Below are positions 51,813 through 60,265 of a stretch of DNA of 64,000 bases, in pieces; the first letter of the stretch is position 1; every line of letters begins with the position of its first letter. The stretch comes from Lysinibacillus pinottii (GTDB lineage Bacteria; Bacillota; Bacilli; Bacillales_A; Planococcaceae). The position numbers and the translations under genes are program-made. The stretch covers positions 62,001 through 126,000 of the forward strand of contig NZ_JANTOO010000005.1 of assembly GCF_024753545.1 (NCBI RefSeq), written 5' to 3'. The notes beneath the pieces were generated by a model. The model made no database searches. It was not told the origin of the DNA and saw nothing but the letters and a program-made list of their open reading frames with translations.

Positions 51813-53012
51813 TTAACTCCATCTTTTAAAGAAATCAAAAAATGAATTTTTTCCCTTCTTATTTTCTTCCTCAATCGGCATATTTACAGGATCAGGTTGC
51901 TTATTTTCTTCTTCCAGGGATGGATGAACCTCATAGACTGCTTCAGAATTATACACTTCGACATACTCTTCTGTTTCGATTGAAGGAGAATGATGTGTTT
52001 CAACTGTGTCAGCTGGCTGTGCTACTGTTTCTGAAATGACTTCGTTGAGAGGCTCACTAGCTATTGCAGTAGTGTCTTCACTAACTGTCTTGCTAAGTTT
52101 CTCTGAATTAACCTGTTCAAACGATCCTTTAGTTACTTCGGAAATCTCATGGTTGTTACGTTCATTTTCCGTTGGCACAGCCTCTGTAGGATCATCTGAT
52201 TTTTCGGTTCCAGTACTCGATTCATGAACAAGAGTTGATAGTAAATGATCATTCTCGATGTTTTCCTCACTTAAAGTGGGCTGTACAGCAGATGGATCAT
52301 AAACACTTACTGGAACTTCCTTTGCATCCGTGGCATTTTTAAAATGGAAGGTGGATTCAACTGTCGTGTTTCTGAATAAACCATTGTATATATGGCTTGG
52401 ATGCGTATTAATGGATTGAAAATATTGCTGATTAAAATGCCGCTCTTCTGGTTTAGCTACCTGCTGGTCATTGTGAGGAGGTGGAGCCCCATTATTATTG
52501 ACATTTTGTTGGTGGTTTATGGCTTTACCTGCCAAACTTTGTAATAGTCTATAAGATGGTTGTGCTGATGTTATCGTAGTTTTATCTGCTGTCTGTGTCA
52601 TTCTAGGTTGTTGTCTAGGCAAATGAGTAGCCGAAGTTTGAGAAGGCATTTTAATGGCGGGAGAAATGGTTGTTGTATCATTTCCTTCAACAGTTAATAA
52701 TTTGTTTAAAACTGCTAAAATTTCTTGATTCATTTCTTCCATGGTTTGATTCAGAGACTCAATCTGTATGGAAAGAAGCCTTATTTGATCATCATATCCT
52801 TTTATATAGGAATTTTGCTTAGTATCCAATGTCTCTGTAATCCCCTCTAAATGGGCTATCTGTGTTTTCAGTCCATCAAACCCCTGCTTCATATAAAGGA
52901 AATCTTCAATTGACGATCCCGTTTTTAATGATGATAACGATTCTCTATAGGTTTCAATTTTTTGCTTTAAATTTTCAATTTCTTGAGTGGTATACAATTT
53001 TGACTCCTCCAT
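51813..53012 (-). CDS. Coiled-coil, low-complexity protein of the spore-surface cluster
   Basis: The 399-residue protein has three parts. The first is an N-terminal coiled coil (residues ~5-105, EIENLKQKIETYRESLSSL and IRLLSIQIESLNQTMEEM). The middle (105-380) is long, Gln/Asn/Glu/Thr/Ser-rich and disordered. A short aromatic tail FFDFFKRWS ends it. No known domain was found. GAAAGGGGTG precedes the ATG. It lies between the BclB-like gene and the divergent Cys-rich gene, so a spore-surface role is inferred only from neighbours. Confidence 0.6.
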   Translation of the reverse strand: MEESKLYTTQEIENLKQKIETYRESLSSLKTGSSIEDFLYMKQGFDGLKTQIAHLEGITETLDTKQNSYIKGYDDQIRLLSIQIESLNQTMEEMNQEILAVLNKLLTVEGNDTTTISPAIKMPSQTSATHLPRQQPRMTQTADKTTITSAQPSYRLLQSLAGKAINHQQNVNNNGAPPPHNDQQVAKPEERHFNQQYFQSINTHPSHIYNGLFRNTTVESTFHFKNATDAKEVPVSVYDPSAVQPTLSEENIENDHLLSTLVHESSTGTEKSDDPTEAVPTENERNNHEISEVTKGSFEQVNSEKLSKTVSEDTTAIASEPLNEVISETVAQPADTVETHHSPSIETEEYVEVYNSEAVYEVHPSLEEENKQPDPVNMPIEEENKKGKNSFFDFFKRWS

Positions 53013-53200
53013 TGTAGTTCACCCCTTTCATTCCATTATTAGTTTATTAAAAATATTGCCTTTCTGTTACAAATATACCTGTTCCTTCAACATTTTAGTT
53101 CTTATTATAAAGAAAGAACTGTAAGACAAAATGATTGTCGCTGATTTTTATAAATATCCAATGTAACTATTTATTAGCCCATGCACTTATAGCTGAAAAA

Positions 53201-53209
53201 CATATGCTA
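53201..53209 (+). promoter_or_regulatory. Candidate sigma-K -10 element
   Basis: CATATGCTA fits CATANNNTA and lies 38 bases before the Cys-rich gene's start. The nearest AC pair upstream is 14 bases away, shorter than the usual 16-17, so this is tentative. Confidence 0.3.
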
Positions 53210-53247
53210 CAAACGAAAGATAAAAAACTTATGGAGGTGTCAAAAGG

Positions 53248-53886
53248 ATGCAAGAACATATGCCATCCCAGGCGCAGGAACTGATTTGTATAAATGTTGA
53301 TAAGGTATATGACTGGATTGTAAAGGAAATGTCATTTGATATTTCACCAACTGGAGCAATTACATTCCCAGGCGTAACAGCAGCTACTGACTTAACAGGT
53401 GCAATTGTTACATGTCGAGTAATTCCAGCAGCTACAAATCCAATTGTGATCCTAAACCGTGAGAATCGCCAATTCTCTATCGATGGATCAACTGTTTGTC
53501 TACAACATTTAAATATTCAAAAGAATTTCATTCTTACGATCGTTGTTACATTACCAAATGGAACAATGTTCACAAGCGCAGAGATTCCTGTTTCACGCTG
53601 TGAGCAAGTGACATTATGTGCACCTAAGGGTACAGATGTAGAAATTCTATATACAGATTTAGATTGCTTCGTTTGTACAACTGGTACACTTACAGCTGCA
53701 GCAGGTGCAATTACGTTTTCTGCGTTAACAATTACTGTTGCTGTTTGCCAAAGCATTCAATCAACATTCCCAGTTACTGTGGAATTTTTAGCAACTTTCT
53801 GCGAACCAAGAGCAGATTTACCATTCACATGTCCAACTGCGGTTCGTCCACAACAATGCCCAGTTATTTTCCCAACTGTTGGTTAG
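53248..53886 (+). CDS. Cys-rich putative spore-surface protein
   Basis: The 212-residue protein has no signal peptide and at least ten cysteines spread through a beta-rich chain (ELICINVDKVYDWIVKEMSF, LTGAIVTCRVIP, RCEQVTLCAPKG, DCFVCTTG, CEPRADLPFTCP). The opening ICINVDKVYDW is typical of a group of Bacillaceae spore-coat and appendage-like proteins; I cannot name the family with confidence. TGGAGGTG precedes the ATG. It lies in the spore-surface cluster, with its own terminator. Confidence 0.6.
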   Translation: MQEHMPSQAQELICINVDKVYDWIVKEMSFDISPTGAITFPGVTAATDLTGAIVTCRVIPAATNPIVILNRENRQFSIDGSTVCLQHLNIQKNFILTIVVTLPNGTMFTSAEIPVSRCEQVTLCAPKGTDVEILYTDLDCFVCTTGTLTAAAGAITFSALTITVAVCQSIQSTFPVTVEFLATFCEPRADLPFTCPTAVRPQQCPVIFPTVG

Positions 53887-53919
53887 TAGTGCTAACAAAT
53901 AGAGGAAAGTCATATCATG

Positions 53920-53948
53920 AAGAGAGGGTTATCCTCTCTTTTTTTTAT
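53920..53948 (+). terminator. Terminator
   Basis: AAGAGAGG and CCTCTCTT form a perfect stem with a 5-base loop followed by T6-8. Confidence 0.85.
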
Positions 53949-53971
53949 GAATCATAGTAAGGGGGCATTAA

Positions 53972-54550
53972 GTGATAACACGAATAGAAGACAAGATACA
54001 AGCGGTGAAAGAACAGACAAACATGTATGTTCAAGAAATAAAAAAGCTGGTAGAAGAGCTAGCAGTTCAAAATAAGATTAGTCTAATCAGTTATTTTACA
54101 TCCTCGTTCAATATATCCTATGACTCTGAGCAAGAAAGTCTTTGTTTAGGCTCCTACCATATTCGTAATATTGGTCAAACACCCGTCACAAATCCATATC
54201 TATGTATTAAATTACCGAAAGATTCTCCGTTTTATTTCTCGGGAAGGTATGTTCACGAAAATTACACACCTACTTTAAAGACACAGGGGCAAAGTAATTG
54301 GGAACGTTTTAATGACAAGTCTAGTAAGGAGGAATATTGGCTTAGACCAGTAGGGAAGTCCACCATCGAACCAAATGAAACGATTTCATTTACCAATTTT
54401 CAAATTAAATGGTCCCATAATTTATCGTATTCTGGCACTATTATGGGTTTTACATATTGTGATCAGCTAACAGATGGTGTGGTTGTGTTAAACCCAATTA
54501 ATCTCAATGGAATTAGTCAAACGCAGGAGGGAAACAATGGTGGATCATGA
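53972..54550 (+). CDS. Hypothetical protein with short coiled coil and beta domain
   Basis: The 192-residue protein has a helical start (IQAVKEQTNMYVQEIKKLV) and then a beta-rich domain (LCLGSYHIRNIGQTPVTNPY, YWLRPVGKSTIEPNETISF, SYSGTIMGFTYCD). It starts with GTG after AAGGGGG. It is the first of three overlapping or closely spaced genes (53.97-55.55 kb). The function is unknown; the beta domain would suit an outer-surface part. Confidence 0.55.
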   Translation: MITRIEDKIQAVKEQTNMYVQEIKKLVEELAVQNKISLISYFTSSFNISYDSEQESLCLGSYHIRNIGQTPVTNPYLCIKLPKDSPFYFSGRYVHENYTPTLKTQGQSNWERFNDKSSKEEYWLRPVGKSTIEPNETISFTNFQIKWSHNLSYSGTIMGFTYCDQLTDGVVVLNPINLNGISQTQEGNNGGS

Positions 54551-54821
54551 AAAACAAGAGCTTAGTAGCGTAATCCAACAATTGCTGAAGGACCAGCTTA
54601 ACCGCCGTAATGTACAAGATAATAGCTTTGCCTTTCTTGAAAAAGATACATTGCAACAATTAATTGGCTATCTTGTCTCTGGGGAAAAAAATAATATCTT
54701 TGAACAACATGAACATTCGAAGCTTCAAACAAAGTGGTTAAAACAACTAGATGAGGTGTTAGATGACAGTAAAGCACAGTTTGAAGAAGTCATTGAAATT
54801 CTAAAAAGTTTTTCAGGCTAG
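54537..54821 (+). CDS. Small helical hypothetical protein
   Basis: The 94-residue helical protein (SSVIQQLLKDQLNRR, then LQQLIGYLVSGEKNNIF) overlaps the previous gene by 14 bases. AGGAGG precedes ATG 54537. No domain was recognised. It probably interacts with its operon partners. Confidence 0.55.
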   Translation: MVDHEKQELSSVIQQLLKDQLNRRNVQDNSFAFLEKDTLQQLIGYLVSGEKNNIFEQHEHSKLQTKWLKQLDEVLDDSKAQFEEVIEILKSFSG

Positions 54822-54832
54822 GAGGTGCAAGG

Positions 54833-55552
54833 ATGGACAACGATATTGTCAAAAACAATGATCCTCTACAGCTCCAACAAATGATAATTTTTTTAAGGGC
54901 CGAATTAGCCAAATATAAAAATGAAGTGAAAAGGCTAAGGGATAGTGATTATTATGCATTAGTGCTACGGCTTGAACGGGAAAATATACAATTAACAAGA
55001 CTCAGAAAAGATCTCTCGATGGAGCTATTAAAGTTGAAGAGAGATTTTGATAAGGAATTGGAAGCATATGATGAAGAGATACAAAAACGAGAGTTACAAA
55101 GGAAAAAACAAATTACTTCGATAGAGTCCTTATTAAAAGAGCTAAATGAGTTGCGAGCAGAAAATAAGTTATTAAAGGACAGCGTTAACGTATCTAATGA
55201 AGATAAAAACTATAGGTCAATGATTGAAGGGTTTGATAAAAGATTACATGACTTTACCATCGTTACAGGTGGACAAATGGAACGTATCGTAGAGACAATA
55301 GAACAATCCTATAGAGACAAAGTAGAGACGGACAGCCTATATCAACAATTAGTCAAAGAATTAGAGACGAAAAATCAAGAAATCGAAAAACTAACGAATG
55401 AGATAAAAGGCTATAAAAATCAAACTGATGACAGTAGAGTAAAAATGAATGGATCTATTAATCTAGACGAGCAGATCGATTATAGATTACGAATGCTTGA
55501 TGAACTCGATCAAAAATTGAACGAGCTTGCATTCGAAATAAATAGAGAATAG
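54833..55552 (+). CDS. Coiled-coil protein
   Basis: The 239-residue protein is almost wholly coiled coil (residues 12-125 and 155-235, rich in Leu heptads, Lys and Glu). It is the third gene of the operon, with AGGAGGTG 11 bases after the previous stop. It probably serves as a scaffold; the function is unknown. Confidence 0.6.
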   Translation: MDNDIVKNNDPLQLQQMIIFLRAELAKYKNEVKRLRDSDYYALVLRLERENIQLTRLRKDLSMELLKLKRDFDKELEAYDEEIQKRELQRKKQITSIESLLKELNELRAENKLLKDSVNVSNEDKNYRSMIEGFDKRLHDFTIVTGGQMERIVETIEQSYRDKVETDSLYQQLVKELETKNQEIEKLTNEIKGYKNQTDDSRVKMNGSINLDEQIDYRLRMLDELDQKLNELAFEINRE

Positions 55553-55563
55553 ATGGGATAAAA

Positions 55564-55603
55564 CACTGTTTCTAGGGGGTAAGCATACCCCTTTTGAAAC
55601 AGT
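55564..55603. terminator. Nested hairpin after the coiled-coil operon
   Basis: ACTGTTTC...GAAACAGT encloses GGGGT...ACCCC followed by TTTT. It lies between the coiled-coil operon and the convergent rpmG. Confidence 0.6.
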
Positions 55604-55628
55604 CCCCAATTAATTAACTACTGCTAAA

Positions 55629-55778
55629 TTACTTTGTTTCACGATGTAAAGTAGTTCGTTTTAAGCGAGGGGAATACTTTTTAAGCTCCAATCTCTCTGG
55701 ATTATTACGTTTATTTTTCGTCGTGATATAGTTTTTATCACCAGTTTCTGTGCAGGCTAGAGTTATTTGTACGCGCAT
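55629..55778 (-). CDS. rpmG: Ribosomal protein L33, zinc-free (C-minus) form
   Basis: The 49-residue protein begins MRVQITLACTETGDKNYITTKN and ends KRTTLHRETK, the length and sequence of L33. It lacks the paired CxxC motifs of the zinc-binding form (only one Cys). A Zur box stands 17 bases before its ATG, so it is made when zinc is scarce and can replace the zinc-containing L33 in ribosomes, releasing zinc. It is divergent from zagA, which has its own Zur box. Confidence 0.93.
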   Translation of the reverse strand: MRVQITLACTETGDKNYITTKNKRNNPERLELKKYSPRLKRTTLHRETK

Positions 55779-55794
55779 AATTATGCCTCCTTTT

Positions 55795-55815
55795 AAATAG
55801 TAATTATTACGATTT
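55795..55815. promoter_or_regulatory. Zur box of rpmG
   Basis: The 21-bp site centred on AGTAATTATTACGA differs at one position from the Bacillus Zur consensus palindrome. Confidence 0.85.
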
Positions 55816-55911
55816 AAACAATATATTTTAGGTTGTAAATTGTCAAGTTTATTTCGTATATAATAAAAAGCTTTGCATTTTATAAAATTATATGTTTTAA
55901 TTACAAATTGT

Positions 55912-55932
55912 AAATAGTAATGATTACGATTT
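55912..55932. promoter_or_regulatory. Zur box of zagA
   Basis: The 21-bp site centred on AGTAATGATTACGA has the same single difference from the Zur consensus and lies 20 bases before the zagA start. Confidence 0.85.
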
Positions 55933-55952
55933 AAGGAGTTGGAGAGATAACA

Positions 55953-57140
55953 ATGAAAATACCTGTGACTGTATTAAGTGGATACTTAGGTTCTGGTAAG
56001 ACCACAATGATGAATCATGTATTGCAAAACGAAAAGGATTTACGTGTTGCTGTTATTGTGAATGATATGAGTGAAATTAATATTGATGCTGAGCTTATTG
56101 CAAATGGCAGCGGTATCTCACGAACAGAAGAGAAATTTGTGGAGTTATCCAACGGCTGTATTTGTTGTACATTGAGAGAAGATTTATTACAGGAGGTGGA
56201 ACGTCTTGCGAAGCTTGGCAATATTGATTATATATTGATTGAATCGACAGGTATTAGTGAGCCGATTCCAGTTGCGCAAACATTTAGCTATTTAGATGAA
56301 GAGCTCGGCATAGATTTAACGAGATTTTGTCAATTGGATACGATGGTAACGGTCGTAGATGCGCATCGCTTTTGGCATGATTTTCAATCAGGAGAGAGTT
56401 TATTAGAGCGTAAGGAAGCAATTGGTGAATTAGATGGACGGGATGTTGCAGACCTTCTTATTGATCAAATAGAATTTTGTGATGTCCTTGTATTAAATAA
56501 GTGTGACTTAGTTTCAATAGAAGAGTTAGAACGGTTGGAGGGTATATTGCGCGCACTACAGCCCGAGGCAAAAATAATCCGAACGGTTAATGGTGAAATT
56601 GATTCTACTGACATTTTGAATACAGGCCGTTTTGACTTCGAGCGTGTATCAGAATCAGCTGGCTGGTTAAAAGAATTAGAGTTGGGGCATGAAAACCATA
56701 TGCCGGAGACGGAGGAGTACGGGATATCTTCATTTACCTATACAAGTAGAAAGCCATTCCATCCGATGCGCTTTGTCGAGTGGTGTGACCACATGCCCCA
56801 ATCAATTGTGCGGGCAAAGGGGATTGTTTGGAGTGCTAAACATCAAGATGTTGCGTTATTGCTATCACAGGCAGGTTCATCTGCAAAAATTGAACCTGTT
56901 TCTTATTGGGTAGCTGCACTACCAAAAGCTCAGCAGGAAGATGTTTTCCAACAAAGTCCAGAGGTGTTGGAAGACTGGGATAGCGAGTTTGGAGATCGCA
57001 TGACCCAACTTGTTATTATTGGTATTGACTTAGATAAAGAACGTATTTTCAAACAGTTGGACAGCTGTTTATTAACAGATGAAGAGTTTCGTAACCCGTG
57101 GGAACAACTACAGGATCCGTTTAACTGGGAATGGCATTAA
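55953..57140 (+). CDS. zagA: Zur-regulated GTP-dependent zinc chaperone ZagA (YciC, COG0523)
   Basis: The 395-residue protein has the G3E GTPase motifs: Walker A GYLGSGKTT (residues 9-17), the metal-binding GCICCTLR (CxCC) at about 67-74, ESTGISEP, and NKCD. A C-terminal CobW domain follows. It matches Bacillus ZagA/YciC, which delivers zinc to folate-making FolE under zinc shortage. A Zur box immediately upstream and the divergent Zur-controlled rpmG support this role. Confidence 0.92.
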   Translation: MKIPVTVLSGYLGSGKTTMMNHVLQNEKDLRVAVIVNDMSEINIDAELIANGSGISRTEEKFVELSNGCICCTLREDLLQEVERLAKLGNIDYILIESTGISEPIPVAQTFSYLDEELGIDLTRFCQLDTMVTVVDAHRFWHDFQSGESLLERKEAIGELDGRDVADLLIDQIEFCDVLVLNKCDLVSIEELERLEGILRALQPEAKIIRTVNGEIDSTDILNTGRFDFERVSESAGWLKELELGHENHMPETEEYGISSFTYTSRKPFHPMRFVEWCDHMPQSIVRAKGIVWSAKHQDVALLLSQAGSSAKIEPVSYWVAALPKAQQEDVFQQSPEVLEDWDSEFGDRMTQLVIIGIDLDKERIFKQLDSCLLTDEEFRNPWEQLQDPFNWEWH

Positions 57141-57141
57141 T

Positions 57142-57181
57142 AAAAAAGAAGATTTCGGCTACGACTCCGAAATCTTCTTTT
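57142..57181. terminator. Bidirectional terminator overlapping the end of bpsB
   Basis: AAAAAAGAAGATTTCGG and CCGAAATCTTCTTTT form a long stem with an 8-base loop. The last codons of the leftward bpsB lie inside the stem. Confidence 0.85.
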
Positions 57182-57701
57182 CAAACACTCGATTATAATT
57201 AGTGGCATCTCGTAAAGCCTTTTCTTCTATTGGGATTCGTACAGATAGCATTGTAATGTTTAATAGTGTAAAGCAAAACGCTGTAAAATATGCCTGGAAC
57301 ATAAGAGGTAGAAGGAGAATTTCCAAGCAAACGACGGCATAATTAGGGTGGCGCATAAATTCGTAGGGACCTTTACGCACAACTTGTGCGTGAGGTAGAA
57401 TGAGAATCTTTGTATTCCAAAATGTTCCCAAAGAACGGATACACCATATACGCAATGCCTGAACGGCTACAAACAAAATAAAAAGTAATGGGAATAAGGG
57501 CGAAATACCATTGTTATTTGTTACTACTTCAACAATTAGAAACAAGAAGAAACTAATATGCATAGTGACCATATAAGAGTAGTGAGAGTTACCTACCTCA
57601 TAAGCTCCCTGAGAAAACATCCATTTCTCGTTTCGTTTAGCAATGAAAACCTCTGTCAATCTTTGTAGAATGACAAGCGTCACAATTAAATAGAAGATCA
57701 T
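57159..57701 (-). CDS. bpsB: Alkylpyrone methyltransferase BpsB (YpbQ, ICMT-like)
   Basis: The 180-residue membrane protein has about five helices and the isoprenylcysteine methyltransferase-like C-terminal motif RKGPYEFMRHPNYAVV. It matches YpbQ/BpsB, which O-methylates the alkylpyrones made by the type III polyketide synthase BpsA. Its ATG lies 2 bases after the bpsA stop, and its RBS is within bpsA. Confidence 0.88.
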   Translation of the reverse strand: MIFYLIVTLVILQRLTEVFIAKRNEKWMFSQGAYEVGNSHYSYMVTMHISFFLFLIVEVVTNNNGISPLFPLLFILFVAVQALRIWCIRSLGTFWNTKILILPHAQVVRKGPYEFMRHPNYAVVCLEILLLPLMFQAYFTAFCFTLLNITMLSVRIPIEEKALRDATNYNRVFEKKISES

Positions 57702-57702
57702 G

Positions 57703-58785
57703 CTACTCCCTCCAGTTTAATAATACAGCTTCTGCACAAAAACCAGGGCCAAGAGCGACGAGTAAACCTGTATCCCCCACTTGTCCTTCATGTAACATAA
57801 ATTGTTTTAACACGTATAACACGGTTGGCGAAGACATATTACCATGTTGTCGTAATATTTCCCGAGAAATGTCGGTTTTTTGAGAAGAAAGATAAAGCGT
57901 GTCTTCATAGGCTTTTAATACTTTTTTTCCTCCAGGATGTGCAATGAAATGAGTAAGCTGTTCACTGTAAAATCCTTGTTCCAGTAAAAACTGTTCAATA
58001 TATGGTCCAAGCCAACTAGTAATAATAGCCGGAATGCTTTTTTGAAAAATGACATGAAGCCCATTATTTTTAATGTCCCATCCCATTACATTTTCTGAAT
58101 TAGGCATCCATTTAGAGCCTGTCGCTAGAATAGCTGGTGATGGTTTTTTTGTATCAATCATGATTTCATCGCCACACACGAGCATACAGGCAGCACCGTC
58201 AGCAAAAAGCGAAGCCCCAATTAAATTACTTATAGAAAAATCGTTTGGCTGAAATGTGAGGCTACATAATTCAACACAAACAACAAGCACCTTTGCATTT
58301 GGGTGTGCTTTACAAAAATCAAAGGCTCTGCTAACACCCGCCGCTCCTCCCGCACAGCCTAAGCCCCATAATGGAATACGTCTTAATCGATCGGAAAAAG
58401 TAAGCTTGTTCATAATACGAGCATCAATGCTAGGTGTTGAAATTCCCGTACTACTAACAAATATGATGGCATCGATTTCTTCAGGAGAAATGGGTGAATG
58501 TAAGAAGGCTTCATTTTGTAAGCATGCCTGAATGACGCTTACGCTGTATTGTGTAGCTAGTTCAATATATAAATTATTTCGCTCCTCAAATGAGTGATTT
58601 GTACGATGCCACTCAGGTGGTACACAAAAATGACGTGTTTCAATTCCACCATTTTCGAAAACCTTTAGATAGCGTTCTAATTTTGGGATTTTTTCATAGA
58701 AAAGCTCTTTTGTTAGTTCCTCTGCATTTGATTGCTGTAATGTGTAAGGTGGTTGATGTGTGCTAATAGAAATGATTTTAGGCAA
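57703..58785 (-). CDS. bpsA: Type III polyketide synthase BpsA (chalcone-synthase-like)
   Basis: The 360-residue protein is of the chalcone/stilbene synthase family. The catalytic Cys lies in GLGCAGGAAG, the His in FIAHPGGKKVL, and the Asn in RQHGNMSSPT. It should condense fatty-acyl CoA with malonyl-CoA to alkylpyrones or alkylresorcinols. The start is TTG 58785, 8 bases after GAGGAG, giving the usual MPKIISISTH start; an ATG at 58803 lies upstream of that site. Confidence 0.9.
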   Translation of the reverse strand: MPKIISISTHQPPYTLQQSNAEELTKELFYEKIPKLERYLKVFENGGIETRHFCVPPEWHRTNHSFEERNNLYIELATQYSVSVIQACLQNEAFLHSPISPEEIDAIIFVSSTGISTPSIDARIMNKLTFSDRLRRIPLWGLGCAGGAAGVSRAFDFCKAHPNAKVLVVCVELCSLTFQPNDFSISNLIGASLFADGAACMLVCGDEIMIDTKKPSPAILATGSKWMPNSENVMGWDIKNNGLHVIFQKSIPAIITSWLGPYIEQFLLEQGFYSEQLTHFIAHPGGKKVLKAYEDTLYLSSQKTDISREILRQHGNMSSPTVLYVLKQFMLHEGQVGDTGLLVALGPGFCAEAVLLNWRE

Positions 58786-58862
58786 TTCAACATCTCCTCG
58801 CATTTATTGGTCTTGTACATTCTATGCGTTGAGGAAGTAGATACATGCTTATAATATTGTAT

Positions 58863-58891
58863 TTGACAATTCCTAAAATTTTGTATATATT
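58863..58891 (+). promoter_or_regulatory. Strong sigma-A promoter of the rsgA leader
   Basis: TTGACA (58863-58868) and TATATT (58886-58891) are separated by 17 bases. Transcription should start near 58898, leaving a leader of about 280 bases before rsgA. Confidence 0.75.
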
Positions 58892-58924
58892 GGTAACAAC
58901 TAAATGGAAAGTAGGTGATGTGAC

Positions 58925-59011
58925 ATGATGAATAAATCTATTTTTAGCGAACTGCAATTCGGTTTGTTTCATTTCACACGCCTAATATATACAAAGAGAC
59001 GTCGTGCATAG
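58925..59011 (+). CDS. Possible leader peptide of rsgA (28 residues)
   Basis: AGGTGATG precedes two adjacent ATGs opening MMNKSIFSELQFGLFHFTRL and ending YTKRRRA. The frame covers the 5' half of the leader's alternative hairpin. Its position, RBS and basic end suit a regulatory leader peptide; it matches no family known to me. Confidence 0.45.
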   Translation: MMNKSIFSELQFGLFHFTRLIYTKRRRA

Positions 59012-59088
59012 CTCGATGTACTTGTATATCCTTTAAACGTGCGTGTGAAACCTTGTAACTGCCGAATTATGCAGGTACAAGGTTTTTT
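58952..59088 (+). promoter_or_regulatory. Attenuator-like leader of rsgA
   Basis: A terminator stem pairs 59048-59062 with 59071-59085 (14 of 15) and is followed by T6. A competing long-range fold pairs TTTCACACGC (58972-58981) with GCGTGTGAAA (59041-59050), 10 perfect pairs. It also pairs CTGCAATTCGG (58952-58962) with CCGAATT..GCAG (59062-59074). The second fold uses both arms of the terminator. Its 5' strands lie inside the 28-codon leader ORF, so translation should decide which fold forms. Confidence 0.65.
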
Positions 59089-59181
59089 ATCGTGGTTCAA
59101 ATTTGCTGAATCAAGATAATTGCTTCTTGTGGAAGTCTGCACAGAAGCCTCATAGAAACGCATATTTAGGAGGAAATTAAT

Positions 59182-60255
59182 TTGAATTTAACAACATTAG
59201 GTTTTACAAAATATTTTGAAGAGCAAATATTAGAAATGAAAAAACAATCTAAGTTTAAAAATTGTGTGCCTGCGAGGGTCACTTTAGAGCATAAGCATTC
59301 CTATCGAGTGTTAGCTCAAGAAGGGGAATGGCTTGCAACAATCGCTGGTCATTATGCCTATACATCTTTAGCTCGTGAAGACTATCCGGCAGTGGGCGAT
59401 TGGGTGCTGGTAGAGAAAATGCCTGGTGAGGAACGAGCAATTATTCATCAGTTATTCAAACGAAAATCTGTCTTTTCGCGAAAAGTTGCTGGTCTAGAGA
59501 TACAGGAACAGATTGTTGCATCGAATGTGGATATTGTGTTATTAGTCATGAGCTTGAATGCTGATTTTAATATTCGCCGTTTGGAACGATATTTAGTAGC
59601 TGCCTGGGATTCAGGTGCAAAGCCCATTATTGTTCTTACAAAGGCAGATTTATGCGAGGATGAATCAAGCTTAGTAAAAGAAGTTGAGTCAGTAGCATTG
59701 GGTGTAGATATTTTCGTAACGAGTGCTATTTCTGGAGAAGGCTTAACGGAAATTCAGGCCTTATTTACTGAAGGGGTCACTGGAGCATTGCTGGGCTCCT
59801 CCGGTGCAGGAAAATCTACATTGACGAATGCTCTGTGTGGCGAAATGCTGATGAAGGTATCAGACATTCGTGAAGACGATGCAAAAGGACGTCATACAAC
59901 GACCCATAGAGAGCTAGTGATATTACCCTCAGGTGGCTGTTTAATTGATACGCCCGGAATGCGTGAGCTACAGTTATGGAATCAAGGTGATAGTTTATCA
60001 TCCAGCTTTCAAGATGTTGAGGAATTAGCAAAAGCTTGCCGTTATCGTGATTGTACCCATCAAAAAGAGCCGCATTGTGCAGTGCGAAAAGCTATTGCTG
60101 ATGGTGAACTTGATCAAAATCGTTTGCAAAGCTATTTTAAGCTACAAAGAGAATTAGCTTACATGGAACGTAAAACAAATGTCCAGGCAAAGCTCGAGGA
60201 GCAACGTAAGTGGAAGCAAATTTCTAAAGGTGTTAAAAAGGGAAAAAACAAATAG
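59182..60255 (+). CDS. rsgA: Stand-alone ribosome small-subunit GTPase RsgA
   Basis: The 357-residue circularly permuted GTPase has an OB-fold at the N-terminus, G4 LTKADL, G1 GSSGAGKST and G3 DTPGMRE in permuted order. A C-terminal zinc knuckle follows (CRYRDCTHQKEPHCAV). It helps mature the 30S subunit. In Bacillus the main rsgA (cpgA) lies beside prkC; this one lies alone with fosB and a HAD gene and has an attenuator-like leader, so it is probably a second copy. It starts with TTG after AGGAGG. Confidence 0.9.
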   Translation: MNLTTLGFTKYFEEQILEMKKQSKFKNCVPARVTLEHKHSYRVLAQEGEWLATIAGHYAYTSLAREDYPAVGDWVLVEKMPGEERAIIHQLFKRKSVFSRKVAGLEIQEQIVASNVDIVLLVMSLNADFNIRRLERYLVAAWDSGAKPIIVLTKADLCEDESSLVKEVESVALGVDIFVTSAISGEGLTEIQALFTEGVTGALLGSSGAGKSTLTNALCGEMLMKVSDIREDDAKGRHTTTHRELVILPSGGCLIDTPGMRELQLWNQGDSLSSSFQDVEELAKACRYRDCTHQKEPHCAVRKAIADGELDQNRLQSYFKLQRELAYMERKTNVQAKLEEQRKWKQISKGVKKGKNK

Positions 60256-60265
60256 GAGCACACAT

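Noticed and set aside
51813..53012. Considered as a phage tail-fibre or phage structural gene because of the coiled coil and low complexity
   Set aside because: There are no other phage genes nearby, and the neighbours point to the spore surface.
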